64,000 nucleotides of DNA from Rathayibacter rathayi (GCF_004011095.1 NZ_CP028129.1:248001-312000); one strand, 5' to 3'; numbered from the stretch's first letter, positions 25,950 through 35,685 are shown. Notes: generated by a model from the letters alone, not told the origin. Made by a program: numbers and translations.

Positions 25950-27260
25950 ATGCGCCGCACGGGCCCCTCGAGACAGACTCGCGACACTCCGCGTGTGCCG
26001 CGGCCCTTCGTCCGGCACGGCCGGCAAAAGCGGCACACTCTCGCGCGGACGCTGGTCAAGGGAGCCGCTCTGGTCGGCGGCGTCGGCGTGGTCGCCTCGG
26101 TGTCGGTGGTCGCGATCGCGGCGAGCCTGCTCGTGGGGTCGGTGCAACCCTCAGTCGACCTGCACTCGGGTTCCGCCGGGTCGAGCGTCCAGGCCGGAGG
26201 CGCCCTGGAGATCGGCGCGCTGGGGGGCGGGTTCAACGTCTTGGTCGTCGGCAGCGACTCGCGCAAGGGCCAGGGCGATGCTTACGGCGACCCCGATGAG
26301 GAGACGAGCGTCCTCAATGACGTCAACATGCTGATGCACGTCTCGGCCGACCACAGCAACGCCACCGTCGTCAGCTTCCCCCGCGACATGTACGTCGACA
26401 TCCCCGAGTGTGCGAATGCGGCGACCGGCGAAACGATCCCCGCTCGCTACGACACCAAGATCAACGAGGCGATGGGCAAGGATGTCAGTCTCGGCTGCGT
26501 GGTGGGCGTCGTTGAGGACCTCATGGGCGTCCGGGTCGACTACGGAGCGGTCGTGCAGTTCAACGGCGTGATCGAGATGTCGAACGCGGTCGGCGGAGTC
26601 GACGTCTGCGTAGCGACCGAGATCGCCGACCGTTACACCAACACCTACCTCGACCCGGGTGTGCACTCGCTCGAAGGAATGGCGGCACTGCAGTTCCTCC
26701 GTAGCCGCCACGGCATCGGCGACGGCAGCGACCTCACTCGCATCAGCAACCAGCAGGTGTTCCTCTCGGCGCTAGTGCGCCAGATCAAGAGTGCGGACAC
26801 GCTCCTCAATCCGGTCGCTCTCTACGGGCTCGCCAAGGCGGCGCTGGGCAATATGACGCTCTCGACCGAGCTCAACAACGTGAACACGATGGTCCAGATG
26901 GGGCTCGCGCTGAAGGACGTCGATCTCGCAAACGTGATCTTCGCGCAGTACCCGACGGGAGCGGCCTCGACGGGCGTGGTTCCGAACCGCTCCGCGGGCG
27001 ACGTCCTCGCCAGCGCGCTGCAGACCGACCAGCCGATCGCGATCACCGGCGGGACGGGCGCCGGCGCCACCGCCGAGGGCAAGGCAGTCGACGCCGCTGC
27101 TCCGGCCGGACCTGCGAGCGCCGACCCGCTCGCGACGGCAGGGGCGACACCGGGCGCTCCTGCGGCGACTCCCGAGGGCGGATCCAAGGTTGCCCTGCCA
27201 GACTCGGTGACCGGCCAGAGTGCCGACCAGCAGACCTGCTCGGTCGGATTCTTCGGCTGA
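25950..27260 (+). CDS. LytR-CpsA-Psr (LCP) family protein, copy 1
   Basis: 436 residues. A basic N-terminus, one membrane anchor at about 40-65 (VGGVGVVASVSVVAIAASLLVGS) and an extracellular LCP domain from about 95: VLVVGSDSRKG, LNDVNMLMHVSADHSNATVVSFPRDMYVDIP, NAVGGVDVCV, LQFLRSRHGIGDGSDLTRISNQQVF. LCP enzymes attach secondary polymers such as teichoic-acid-like chains or polysaccharide to peptidoglycan; the conserved Arg/Asp residues that bind the polyprenyl-phosphate are present. A Pro/Ala-rich tail ends QQTCSVGFFG. The ATG follows CGGGAGACGG; a TATAGGAT element lies about 75 bases upstream. Confidence 0.92.
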   Translation: MRRTGPSRQTRDTPRVPRPFVRHGRQKRHTLARTLVKGAALVGGVGVVASVSVVAIAASLLVGSVQPSVDLHSGSAGSSVQAGGALEIGALGGGFNVLVVGSDSRKGQGDAYGDPDEETSVLNDVNMLMHVSADHSNATVVSFPRDMYVDIPECANAATGETIPARYDTKINEAMGKDVSLGCVVGVVEDLMGVRVDYGAVVQFNGVIEMSNAVGGVDVCVATEIADRYTNTYLDPGVHSLEGMAALQFLRSRHGIGDGSDLTRISNQQVFLSALVRQIKSADTLLNPVALYGLAKAALGNMTLSTELNNVNTMVQMGLALKDVDLANVIFAQYPTGAASTGVVPNRSAGDVLASALQTDQPIAITGGTGAGATAEGKAVDAAAPAGPASADPLATAGATPGAPAATPEGGSKVALPDSVTGQSADQQTCSVGFFG

Positions 27261-27351
27261 GGCGAGGGCGAACGGTGCCACAGGTGCTCTCCACCCCGCG
27301 CGCTGACTCCGGGACGACAGGCGTCTCGCAGCCGAGAGAGAGTACGACCCG

Positions 27352-28578
27352 ATGAGCGAACACGCGTCCAGCCGGACCACCGCAGCACGGCATGGTCGCC
27401 TGCGCAGGCAGAGCGGTGCGCGGTTCGCTGCTCGGATCCTCGCGGCTTGCGTGGGCGTCGGCGTGCTCAGCGCCGTCTGCATTGTGGCCATCGCCGCCTC
27501 GCTGATCGCGGGCAGCGCGCGTCCTTCCGTCGACCTCGGGGCGGGCGGCGGCACGGTCGCGGAGATCGGGGCGATTGAGGGCGGCGTGAACATCCTGCTC
27601 GCCGGCAGCGACAGCGCGGACGGATCGGCGGCCGGTGCTTACGGCGACCGAGCCGAGAACCTCAACGACGTCACCATGCTGATGCACATCTCGGCCGATC
27701 ACTCCACCGTCGAGGTGGTCAGCTTCCCCCGGGACCTGTACGTGCCAATCCCCTCCTGCACCGACCCCAAGACCGGAGCCGTCTCGGGCGCCGTGGACTC
27801 GGCGAAGATCAACACCTCGCTCGAAGCGGGCGGGCTGGCCTGCACCGTGAAGACGGTGGAGCAGCTGACCGGTCTGCAGATCCCCTACGCTGCCCTGATC
27901 CAGTTCGAGGGCGTCATCGAGATGTCGAACGCGGTCGGCGGAGTAGACGTCTGTGTCGCGTCGCCGATCCAGGACGAGTACACGGGCCTGAACCTCGACG
28001 CGGGCACGCACACCCTCGTCGGCGCCGAGGCGCTGGCGTTCCTGCGCACCCGCCACGGAGTCGGCGACGGCAGCGACCTCACCCGCATCTCCAGCCAGCA
28101 GGTCTACCTCTCGTCCCTCGTGCGCAAGGTGAAGAGCGCGTCGACCCTGTCGAATCCGGTCAACCTCTACGGCCTCGCCAAGGCGGCCGTCTCGAACATG
28201 CAGCTCTCGACCTCGCTCGAGAACGTGAACACCCTGGTCTCGATCGGCCTGGCCGTGAAGGACGTCGATCTCACGAACGTGGTCTTCGTGCAGTACCCGA
28301 CCTACATCGACGGCAACGGTGTGTATCCGAGCAGGGATGCGGCGGCCGCGCTGAACGCCGCGCTCCTCGCCGACCAGCCGGTCGCCCTGAGCGGCACGAC
28401 CGGGGGCGGCGCGCAGTCGACCGATCCGGCGGCCGCGGCACCCCAGACGCCTGCCGCGACGCCCCAGGCTCCCGCGACGATCGCGCCCGACGGGCCGGTC
28501 ACCCTCCCGAGCGACGTCTCCGGCCAGACCGCGCAGCAGGAGACCTGCACGATCGGCCGTTCGCTCTCGGATCAGTAG
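27352..28578 (+). CDS. LytR-CpsA-Psr (LCP) family protein, copy 2
   Basis: 408 residues, a close paralogue of the preceding gene over its whole length: anchor near 25-50 (ILAACVGVGVLSAVCIVAIAASLIAGS), VNILLAGSDSADG, LNDVTMLMHISADHSTVEVVSFPRDLYVPIP, NAVGGVDVCVASPIQDEYTG and FLRTRHGVGDGSDLTRISSQQVY, with a similar Cys-containing tail QQETCTIGRS. The two are 91 bases apart and face the same way, so they arose by tandem duplication. Cell-wall polymer ligation is expected; a division of labour by polymer type is possible. Confidence 0.92.
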   Translation: MSEHASSRTTAARHGRLRRQSGARFAARILAACVGVGVLSAVCIVAIAASLIAGSARPSVDLGAGGGTVAEIGAIEGGVNILLAGSDSADGSAAGAYGDRAENLNDVTMLMHISADHSTVEVVSFPRDLYVPIPSCTDPKTGAVSGAVDSAKINTSLEAGGLACTVKTVEQLTGLQIPYAALIQFEGVIEMSNAVGGVDVCVASPIQDEYTGLNLDAGTHTLVGAEALAFLRTRHGVGDGSDLTRISSQQVYLSSLVRKVKSASTLSNPVNLYGLAKAAVSNMQLSTSLENVNTLVSIGLAVKDVDLTNVVFVQYPTYIDGNGVYPSRDAAAALNAALLADQPVALSGTTGGGAQSTDPAAAAPQTPAATPQAPATIAPDGPVTLPSDVSGQTAQQETCTIGRSLSDQ

Positions 28579-28692
28579 GAACACGGCCTCCGGGGCTGTC
28601 GCCCCAGTCCGGCGGGGAGGCGTGCGCCCGTGTCGCGGGGCCCTCGCGCGTGCGGTTATGATGGTCGTCGTGCGTCCGCCAGCGGGCGCTCA

Positions 28693-28783
28693 GGAGTCGT
28701 CGCATAGTCCGGTCGAGTGCACCACCCTGCTAAGGTGGAGAACCCTTTATTGGGTTCCGTGGGTTCAAATCCCACCGACTCCG
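28693..28783 (+). tRNA. tRNA-Ser (anticodon GCU)
   Basis: A 91-base class II tRNA. Acceptor arms GGAGTCG (28693-28699) and CGACTCC (28776-28782), discriminator G. Anticodon stem CCACC/GGTGG around CTGCTAA gives GCU, reading AGC/AGU. A long variable arm (AGAACCCTTTATTGGGTTC) folds on itself; T-arm GTGGG-TTCAAAT-CCCAC. No CCA is encoded. Confidence 0.96.
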
Positions 28784-28878
28784 CTCCTCCCGAAGGCCCT
28801 GCTCACGCGGGACCTTCGTCGTTTTCGACGGCTCACTGGAGCGGCGACGCTCTCGGGCGGGCGGGCTCCCGGAGCGGC

Positions 28879-28890
28879 TACCCTGATCGG
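28879..28890 (+). promoter_or_regulatory. Leaderless-type -10 element
   Basis: TACCCT at 28879-28884, six bases, then the ATG at 28891 of the following hypothetical gene. Supports that start over the longer open frame beginning at 28717, which would run through the tRNA. Confidence 0.6.
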
Positions 28891-29400
28891 ATGTCCAGCC
28901 CGATCCTCGACGCTCTGTCCACCCCTCCCGCGCGGAGGGATGTCGCCTCGATCCGCGGGGCGCTCGCCGAGGTCGCGATTGGCGACTCGGTACGCGTCCT
29001 CGTCCGCTCGCCGCGCTACGGCCTCTACGGGATCGAGGGGGTCGTCCGACAGGCCGTCGGCGGCGAACTCGTCGTCGCCGACGTCTTCCTCGGGACCGGC
29101 ACCGAGATTCAGAGCATCGCGCTGGCACCGGAGGCCGACGAGGTCGGCGGCGAGCGCTCGGCAGCGGGCCTCGAGCACGGGGACGCGGTGCGCGTGGCCT
29201 TCTCGACGCCTGCGCTGGGGTCGTTCACCATCACGGGCCCGCTGACGGCCGGTGGGCGGGACGTGTTCCTCCTGGTCGGCAGCTGGATCGTGGCCGATGC
29301 CGGTGAGCCGGGCCGCCACGTCGACCGCATCGAGCGCCTGACGGAGCTTGGCATCCACGAGAAGCACGTCCCCGGCCGTCGCTCCGCGGTCGAGGAGTAG
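28891..29400 (+). CDS. Hypothetical protein
   Basis: 169 residues, not recognised. Starts MSSPILDALSTPPARRDVASIRGALAEVAIGDSVRVLVRSPRYGLYGIEG. Rich in beta-strand-like segments (VRVAFSTPALGSFTITGPLT, DVFLLVGSWIVAD), soluble, with no signal peptide or membrane helix; the VxxGDxVRV pattern suggests a small barrel domain. It converges with the nei gene; the stops are about 20 bases apart. Confidence 0.7.
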   Translation: MSSPILDALSTPPARRDVASIRGALAEVAIGDSVRVLVRSPRYGLYGIEGVVRQAVGGELVVADVFLGTGTEIQSIALAPEADEVGGERSAAGLEHGDAVRVAFSTPALGSFTITGPLTAGGRDVFLLVGSWIVADAGEPGRHVDRIERLTELGIHEKHVPGRRSAVEE

Positions 29401-29403
29401 CGG

Positions 29404-29435
29404 CTCAGGTTTGGCAGTGCTCAGGTTTGGCAGTG
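29404..29435. repeat. Tandem 16-base duplication at the 3' end of nei
   Basis: CTCAGGTTTGGCAGTG occurs twice head to tail, at 29404-29419 and 29420-29435. The right copy contains the last codons and stop of the glycosylase; the left copy is an untranslated echo of them. A recent slippage-type duplication is the simplest reading. Confidence 0.8.
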
Positions 29436-30212
29436 TGGACACCAGTAGGTGACCCGCAGCTGCAACTCGTCGTCCCCGAGTTCGCCGCGTGCGATAGCAG
29501 TGCCGCATCGGCGGCAGGGGCGGCGGTTGCGGCCGTAGACCCACAGCTCCTGTCCCGGTCGCAGGTTGCCGGTCGTGGTGCGCTCGGCCCGCTCGCGATT
29601 GACGGTGATCAATCGCTTCGCGAGGGCGATGGTGCGCACGAGGTCGCCGCTCTCGCGGACGGGCCGCGTGGGCAGAACGCCACGCAGGAAGCACAGCTCG
29701 GCCCGGTAGACGTTGCCCAGGCCGGCCATGATCCGCTGGTCGAGCAGGGCGAGGCCGATCGGCCGCTCGGGGTCGGCGGAGAGGCGGCGCAGGGCCTCGT
29801 CCGGGTCCCAGTCGGCGCCCAGCAGGTCGGGACCGAGGTAGCCGACCACGTCCTCCTCGGCCGAGCGCGGCACGATCTCGAGGAGCCCGAGGTCGAAGCC
29901 GACCGCCTGCCAGTCCTCGGTCTCGAGGACGATCCGGGCCTGAAACGCGGGCCGGTGCCATGTCGGCCGCTCGCCCTCGCCGCGGGCGTAAAGGTGCCAG
30001 CTGCCCTCCATCTTGAGGTGGGAGTGGATCAGCGCGTCACCGACCCGCATCAGGAGGTGCTTGCCGCGGGGGACGACCGCGTCGATCGTCTCGCCGGTGA
30101 GGTCGACCGTCGCGTACGTGGGCACGCGGACGTTGCAGCGGGTCAAGACCTCGCCGTCGAGTGCCTCGGCGAGGTTGTGTGCGGACCGGTAAACGGTGTC
30201 ACCCTCGGGCAT
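29421..30212 (-). CDS. nei: Fpg/Nei-family DNA glycosylase (endonuclease VIII type)
   Basis: 263 residues. Base-excision repair enzyme removing oxidised bases and nicking the abasic site. The catalytic N-terminus is PEGDTVYR after Met removal (Pro1, Glu2), with Lys in PRGKHLLM. The helix-two-turn-helix segment LDQRIMAGLGNVYRAELCFL and the zinc finger CRRCG...WCPHC at the C-terminus are intact. The TVYRSAHNL start fits the Nei2/Nei-like actinobacterial group rather than MutM. It lies 18 bases downstream of lhr on the same strand; the lhr-nei pairing is known from mycobacteria. Confidence 0.93.
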   Translation of the reverse strand: MPEGDTVYRSAHNLAEALDGEVLTRCNVRVPTYATVDLTGETIDAVVPRGKHLLMRVGDALIHSHLKMEGSWHLYARGEGERPTWHRPAFQARIVLETEDWQAVGFDLGLLEIVPRSAEEDVVGYLGPDLLGADWDPDEALRRLSADPERPIGLALLDQRIMAGLGNVYRAELCFLRGVLPTRPVRESGDLVRTIALAKRLITVNRERAERTTTGNLRPGQELWVYGRNRRPCRRCGTAIARGELGDDELQLRVTYWCPHCQT

Positions 30213-30230
30213 GGCGGCTCCTCTCGGCGC

Positions 30231-33200
30231 TCACGAGCGCATCCTCAGGCCGCGTGGATTGGCGACGAAGCCCGCGGCGACGAGCGCGTCGCCGAAGGGG
30301 GTACCGAGCGCGAAGACGCCGTCGATCTTCTCGACGGTCAGCTTCTCGACTCCGCGGGAGCGCACCAGCCGCGAGAGCGCGCCGGCCGCGTCGGCGAGGG
30401 CCGAGTCGTTACTGGTGAAGGTGAGGGCGGTCTTGCCGCCACGCTCAAGGTAGACCGCGAGCGCCCCGTCGACCACGGCAACGAGTGCGCCGGCCTTGCG
30501 CCCGGGGCGGTGGCCCTCTCCCTGGGGCCACGGCAGCGCCGCGCCAAACGGATTGGCGGGGTCGGTTGCCGCGAGGGCGAGCACCGGACGTGAGCGCTCC
30601 TGAACCTCGTCCTGCGGGGCGAAGGTGCGCAGCCGGTCGACGCTGCCCGCCGTGCCGAACTGCGCGGCGCCGAGCTTCTCGATGAAGTAGCCGCGCCTGG
30701 CGCGACCCTGCTGCTCGAACCCGCTGAGCACCTTGTAGGCGAGGGCGAAGCCGCCAAGGACGCCCTCGGCCTGCACGGAGCCGCGGGTCACGATCCCGTA
30801 GCGCTCGAGCAGGGTCTCGCCGAGCGCGTGTCCGCGGACCGTCGCGTCCGACTCCGCGAGCGGGACGATCGACCAGCGGCCTCCGGCGGTCGGCGGTCCG
30901 ACCCGGGTCGCCATCGTGGGTCGCGCGGTCATCCGGGCGCGGGCGCGGGCGGGAGCGCGCGGCTGGCGGTGTGCGCCTCCGGTCGAGCCGACGAGCGTGC
31001 GGAGCGGGGCGAGGGTGTCGTTGGTCACCAGCCCCTCCCAGACCAGCTCCCACAGGGCCTCGACCAGGCCGGCGTCATCGGTTGAGCCGACCGCGTCGGA
31101 GAGCTGGCGGAAGAAGTAGCCGCCACCCGAGCCGAGCACGCCGACGATCTCCTGCTGCAGCTCGGTCAGCGTCGTGGCCTCGACGGTCGGGACGGGCAGG
31201 GTCAGCCCGGCCGTGTCGGCGAGGTGCAGGCTCACCCAACCGTCATTGCCGGGGAGGGTGCCCGCGCCGGCCCAGAGGACCTCACCGGTGGCGGTGAGCT
31301 CATCGAGCATCGCGGGAGAGTAGTCGCGGACGCGCGCCGGCAGGATCAGCGACTCCCAGGCGGAGGCGGGGATGGGTGCTCCCGCGAGCTGGTCGATCAC
31401 GGAAGCGACGCCGTCGATCCCGCGGAGGGAGCCGCCGACGTGCTGCCACGCGGGGAGGAACCGGGCATAGGCCGCGGCGTCGACCGGCTCGACCTCCTTG
31501 CGCAGCGCGGCGAGCGAGCGGCTGCGCACGCGCCGCAGCACCTCGGCGTCGCACCACTCGGTGCCGGTGCCGGTGGGCCGGAATTCACCCTCCGAGACGC
31601 GGCGCTCGCCCGCGAGGCGGCGCAGGGTGTCGGTGACGACCGCGACGCCCAGGCCGAGGCGGATGGCCACCGCAGCGGCGGTGAAGGGACCGTGGCTGCG
31701 CGCGTAGCGGGCGACCAGGTCGCCGAGCGGATCGCGGACCGGGTCGATGAACGCGACGGGGACGCCGATCGGCAGGGGTACGCCGAGGGCGTCTCGGAGC
31801 CGGGAGGCGTCCTCCATCGCGGCGTAGCGCTGCTCGCCACCGAGGCCCACGGGTAGGACGCGCTTCGCCTTCACGAGCGCCGCGACGTGGGCCTGGAGTA
31901 CGTCGCGCTCGATCGGGGACGCCTTCGCCATGTCGGCCGAGGCGACCGCCTCGTCGACCAGCCGCTCGCCGAGCTCATCGAGCGTCAGCGGGCCGAGGAG
32001 CCGCAGCAAGTCTGCCGCTCCCTCGAGCCCACGCAGGCGCCGCTCCGGCTCGACGCGCTGCAACTCGCGTTCGATCTGCGCCAGGACGGCCGGGTCGAGC
32101 AGTTCGCGCAGTTCGGCGCGCCCGAGCAACTCGCCCAGGAGCGTCGCGTCGACGGACAGCGCGGCGGCCCGGCGCTCGGCCAGCGGGCTGTCGCCTTCAT
32201 ACATGAAGGCCGCGACGTAGCCGAAGAGCATCGACCGCGCGAACGGGCTGGCCGTGGGCGTCTCGACCTCGAGGATCCGCAGCTCGCGCCCGTCCAGACG
32301 CGCGGTCAGGCGCAGCAGCGCGGGCAGGTCGTAGACGTCTTGGAGGCACTCGCGGACGGTCTCGAGGATGATCGGAAACGTCGGGTAGGTCCGCGCCACG
32401 TCGAGCAGTTGGGCCGCCCGCTGCCGCTGCTGCCACAGTGGCGAGCGCTTGCCGGGGTTGTATCTCGGGAGCAGGAGCGCCCGCGCCGCGCACTCGCGGA
32501 ACCGCGCGGCGAAGAGGGCGGATCCGCCGACCTCGCTGGTGACCAGCTGCTCCAGCTCCTCACGCTCGAAGAGGAACAGCTCGGAGCCGGGTGGCTCCGA
32601 CTCGGTGTCGGGGATCCGCACCACGATGCCGTCGTCGCCGGCCATCGCCGCCCCCTCGACGCCGTGTCGCTCGCGCACACGGGCGCCGATCGCGAGGGCC
32701 CACGGCGAGTGGACCTGCATGCCGTACGGGGAGTGCAGCACCAGACGCCAATCGCCCAGCTCGTCGCGGAAGCGCTCGAGTACCAGCGTGCGGTCGTCCG
32801 GGATCTGTCCGGTGGCTAGGCGCTGCTCGTCGAGGAAGGAGAGCAGGTTGTTGGTCGCGTACTCGTCGAGCCCCGCGGCGGTGCAGCGCTCGCGGGCCGT
32901 CTCGGCTGCGGCGGCGCCCACCTCGCGGGTGAACGCACCTATCGCCTCGCCCAGCTCGGCGGGGCGTCCCTGCGAGTCGCCCTTCCAGAACGGGAGCCGC
33001 CCCGGCTCGCCGAACGCAGGCGTCACGATCACCCGGTCGTACGTGATCTCTTGGATGCGCCAGCTCGTCGCTCCGAGGGCGAAGACGTCGCCGACGCGGG
33101 ACTCGTACACCATCTCCTCGTCGAGCTCGCCGACGCGGTTGCCGGTGGAGCCGGGCTCGCCGACCATGAAGACGCCGAAAAGCCCGCGGTCGGGGATCGT

Positions 33201-34892
33201 CCCGCCGCTGGTGACGGCGAGGCGCTGGGCGCCGGGGCGGCCCGTGAGCGTATTTGCATCGCGATCCCAGACCAGGCGGGGACGCAGCTCCGCGAACTGG
33301 TCGGAGGGGTAACGGCCGGAGAGCAGGTCGAGGGTCGCCTCGTAGGCGGAGCGCGGCAGCGAGACGAAGGGCGCGCTGCGGCGGACCGTGTCGAACCACT
33401 CGTCGACATCGAGGCTCTCGAGGGCGGTGGCGGCGACGGTCTGCTGCGCGAGGATATCGAGCGGGTTCGCAGGCACGGCGATGGCCTCGATCAGTCCGGA
33501 GCGCATCCGCTCGGTCGTGACGGCCGAGTGCAGGAGATCGGCGCGATGCTTGGGATAGAACGAGCCTCGCGAGACCTCGCCGACCTGGTGGCCGGCCCGG
33601 CCCACGCGCTGGAGGGCACTCGCAACCGAGGGCGGCGTCTCGACCTGAACGACGAGGTCGACCGCACCCATGTCGATCCCGAGCTCGAGGCTCGAGGTCG
33701 CGACCACACAGCGCAGCCGACCCGACTTGAGGTCGTCTTCGATGATCGCTCGCTGTTCCTTGCTGACCGAGCCGTGGTGCGCACGGGCCAGCAGCGGCTC
33801 CTCGTCGGGGGCGGACTGGCCGGTCCCGCTTGTGCCTCCGGCCGCTCCCATCAGCTCGGCGGGGGTGCGGCGAGCGGAGGAGGAGACCTCGGCCACCAGC
33901 GCCCCCACCGAGACGGGCGCGCCCGCCCGCTCCGCTGCCAGCTCACGCCTTTCTGCGGAGATCTCGTTCAGCCGTGCGGTCAGCCGCTCGGCGAGACGTC
34001 GGGAATTCGCGAACACGATAGAGGAGGTGTGCGCGAGCACCCGATCGACGATCGACTCCTCGACGTGCGGCCAGATTGATCCGCTCTGCGGGCCGGTGGC
34101 CCCCATCGTCGAGCCGTCCTGTGCAGCCGCCGTTCCCAGCTCCGACATGTCCTCGACGGGGACGACCACCCTGAGGTCCCACTGCTTCTCGGACGCGGGG
34201 GCCACGATCGAGACGGGCGAGCGGCCGGCGAGGAACCGGGCCACCTCCTCGCGCGGGCGCACCGTCGCCGAGAGGCCGATGCGCTGCACGGGTTGGGACA
34301 GCAGCGCGTCGAGGCGCTCGAGTGAGAGGGCCAGATGCGCTCCGCGTTTGGTCGACGCGACCGCGTGCACCTCATCGACGATCACGGTCTCGACTCCGCG
34401 CAGCGAGTCACGGGCCGCCGACGTGAGCATGAGGTAGAGCGATTCGGGCGTGGTGATCAGGATGTCCGGCGGGCTTTTCTGCAGTACGCGCCGCTCGGCG
34501 GCCGGCGTGTCGCCGGAGCGGACGCCGACCGTGACAGTGGTGGGCGCACTGCCGATCCCCTCCGCGCTCAGCCGTAACGCCGTCTGCGTGACCCCGACCA
34601 ACGGGGAGCGGAGGTTGCGTTCGACATCGACTCCGAGCGCCTTCAACGGAGACACGTAGAGCACGCGCGTGCGGTGCTGCGGATCCTCCGGCGGCGGGCT
34701 CTGCACGAGCCGGTCGATCGCCCAAAGGAAAGCCGAGAGCGTCTTGCCCGACCCGGTTGGCGCGACCACGAGGGCGTGCGCACCGCTCGAGATGGCCGAC
34801 CAGGCGCCCTCCTGTGCCGCGGTCGGCGCCGGGAACGCGCCCTGGAACCACGCCCGCGTGGCGGGGGAGAAGCGTTCGAGGACATCCGGCAT
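30231..34892 (-). CDS. lhr: Long-form Lhr ATP-dependent helicase
   Basis: 1553 residues. A superfamily 2 helicase that unwinds DNA/RNA hybrids 3' to 5' and is linked to DNA repair. Motif I APTGSGKT at 44-51, then DEVHAVASTKRGAH (motif II), LSATVRPREEV (motif III), and in RecA2 SSLELGIDMGAVDLVVQ and QRVGRAGHQ. The Lhr-specific winged helix and beta-barrel core follow (PFWKGDSQGRP), then the long C-terminal region of about 600 residues with repeated winged-helix-like units, all typical of actinobacterial Lhr. The ATG at 34892 follows GGGGAGG. Cotranscription with nei is likely. Confidence 0.95.
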   Translation of the reverse strand: MPDVLERFSPATRAWFQGAFPAPTAAQEGAWSAISSGAHALVVAPTGSGKTLSAFLWAIDRLVQSPPPEDPQHRTRVLYVSPLKALGVDVERNLRSPLVGVTQTALRLSAEGIGSAPTTVTVGVRSGDTPAAERRVLQKSPPDILITTPESLYLMLTSAARDSLRGVETVIVDEVHAVASTKRGAHLALSLERLDALLSQPVQRIGLSATVRPREEVARFLAGRSPVSIVAPASEKQWDLRVVVPVEDMSELGTAAAQDGSTMGATGPQSGSIWPHVEESIVDRVLAHTSSIVFANSRRLAERLTARLNEISAERRELAAERAGAPVSVGALVAEVSSSARRTPAELMGAAGGTSGTGQSAPDEEPLLARAHHGSVSKEQRAIIEDDLKSGRLRCVVATSSLELGIDMGAVDLVVQVETPPSVASALQRVGRAGHQVGEVSRGSFYPKHRADLLHSAVTTERMRSGLIEAIAVPANPLDILAQQTVAATALESLDVDEWFDTVRRSAPFVSLPRSAYEATLDLLSGRYPSDQFAELRPRLVWDRDANTLTGRPGAQRLAVTSGGTIPDRGLFGVFMVGEPGSTGNRVGELDEEMVYESRVGDVFALGATSWRIQEITYDRVIVTPAFGEPGRLPFWKGDSQGRPAELGEAIGAFTREVGAAAAETARERCTAAGLDEYATNNLLSFLDEQRLATGQIPDDRTLVLERFRDELGDWRLVLHSPYGMQVHSPWALAIGARVRERHGVEGAAMAGDDGIVVRIPDTESEPPGSELFLFEREELEQLVTSEVGGSALFAARFRECAARALLLPRYNPGKRSPLWQQRQRAAQLLDVARTYPTFPIILETVRECLQDVYDLPALLRLTARLDGRELRILEVETPTASPFARSMLFGYVAAFMYEGDSPLAERRAAALSVDATLLGELLGRAELRELLDPAVLAQIERELQRVEPERRLRGLEGAADLLRLLGPLTLDELGERLVDEAVASADMAKASPIERDVLQAHVAALVKAKRVLPVGLGGEQRYAAMEDASRLRDALGVPLPIGVPVAFIDPVRDPLGDLVARYARSHGPFTAAAVAIRLGLGVAVVTDTLRRLAGERRVSEGEFRPTGTGTEWCDAEVLRRVRSRSLAALRKEVEPVDAAAYARFLPAWQHVGGSLRGIDGVASVIDQLAGAPIPASAWESLILPARVRDYSPAMLDELTATGEVLWAGAGTLPGNDGWVSLHLADTAGLTLPVPTVEATTLTELQQEIVGVLGSGGGYFFRQLSDAVGSTDDAGLVEALWELVWEGLVTNDTLAPLRTLVGSTGGAHRQPRAPARARARMTARPTMATRVGPPTAGGRWSIVPLAESDATVRGHALGETLLERYGIVTRGSVQAEGVLGGFALAYKVLSGFEQQGRARRGYFIEKLGAAQFGTAGSVDRLRTFAPQDEVQERSRPVLALAATDPANPFGAALPWPQGEGHRPGRKAGALVAVVDGALAVYLERGGKTALTFTSNDSALADAAGALSRLVRSRGVEKLTVEKIDGVFALGTPFGDALVAAGFVANPRGLRMRS

Positions 34893-34973
34893 GCACCCAT
34901 CCTCCCCGCCACCACCGACATTGCCGGGGCCGCGTCCCGACGGGGAAGCCCTTGACGCGCGCGAGAGCGTCGG

Positions 34974-35621
34974 TCAGGCGAAGCCGAGCCGCACGAAGGT
35001 GCTGATATCGGCGAGCTCGGCCTGGCCGACCCCGTGCGCGACCCCCTCGTACACCCGTGCGTCGAGCGCAGTGTGCGTCGGGAACCACGCCGCCGCGTCC
35101 TGCACGAACTCCTCCGGGATCACCGTGTCGAGGGTGCCGCGGCCCCAGAACACCGGCGGACGCACGCGCGTGAGCCGCTCGTCCGCGTCGTCGCCCTCGG
35201 GCAGCGGCACCACGAATCCGGACAGGGCTACCGCGAAGGCGAAGCGCCCCGGCGCGCGCCGCAGCAGCTGCACCGCGAGCGCCGCACCCTGCGAGAAGCC
35301 CAGAAGACCGACCGGCCCCGGATGATCCAGCGAGTCCAGCCACTCGATCACCCCGTCGACCGCAGCATCGACCGCCTCAGGATCGGCGCGCGCCTCGTCC
35401 GGTACGAGCGGCACGCGGAGCGGCCACCACGCGTTCGCCCCGCCCCCCAGCACCAGGGGCGCTCGGAGGGAGGCGAGCACCGGCTCCAGCGGCAGGTAGG
35501 CGCCGAGCGAGAACAGATCGCCCTCGTGCGAGCCGTAGCCGTGCAGCAGGACCAGGAGGGGCCGCCCCACGCGGTCGCGCTCGGAGGAGGACCACAGCAC
35601 CGCGTTCGCGTCGATTCCCAT
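34974..35621 (-). CDS. Phospholipase/carboxylesterase-type alpha/beta hydrolase
   Basis: 215 residues, MGIDANAVLWSSSERDR. LLVLLHGYGSHEGD provides the oxyanion-hole region, GFSQGAALAVQLL the nucleophile elbow with Ser, WGRGTLDTVIP the Asp and GVAHGVGQ the His. This is the serine-esterase YpfH/Est family; substrate unknown. The frame stays open far upstream, but this ATG gives the family-typical length. Same strand as and 81 bases upstream of lhr, so possibly in one transcript; divergent from the DUF4916 gene. Confidence 0.88.
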   Translation of the reverse strand: MGIDANAVLWSSSERDRVGRPLLVLLHGYGSHEGDLFSLGAYLPLEPVLASLRAPLVLGGGANAWWPLRVPLVPDEARADPEAVDAAVDGVIEWLDSLDHPGPVGLLGFSQGAALAVQLLRRAPGRFAFAVALSGFVVPLPEGDDADERLTRVRPPVFWGRGTLDTVIPEEFVQDAAAWFPTHTALDARVYEGVAHGVGQAELADISTFVRLGFA

Positions 35622-35685
35622 CGCACCATCATCCCTCCGGGCGCAGGATTCGCCCGCGCCGGTCTGGCGATCAGCCGCGACGGGT

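Noticed and set aside
30338..31053. Several Arg/Pro-rich frames within lhr
   Set aside because: Alternative frames of a single intact 1553-codon gene with full helicase motifs.
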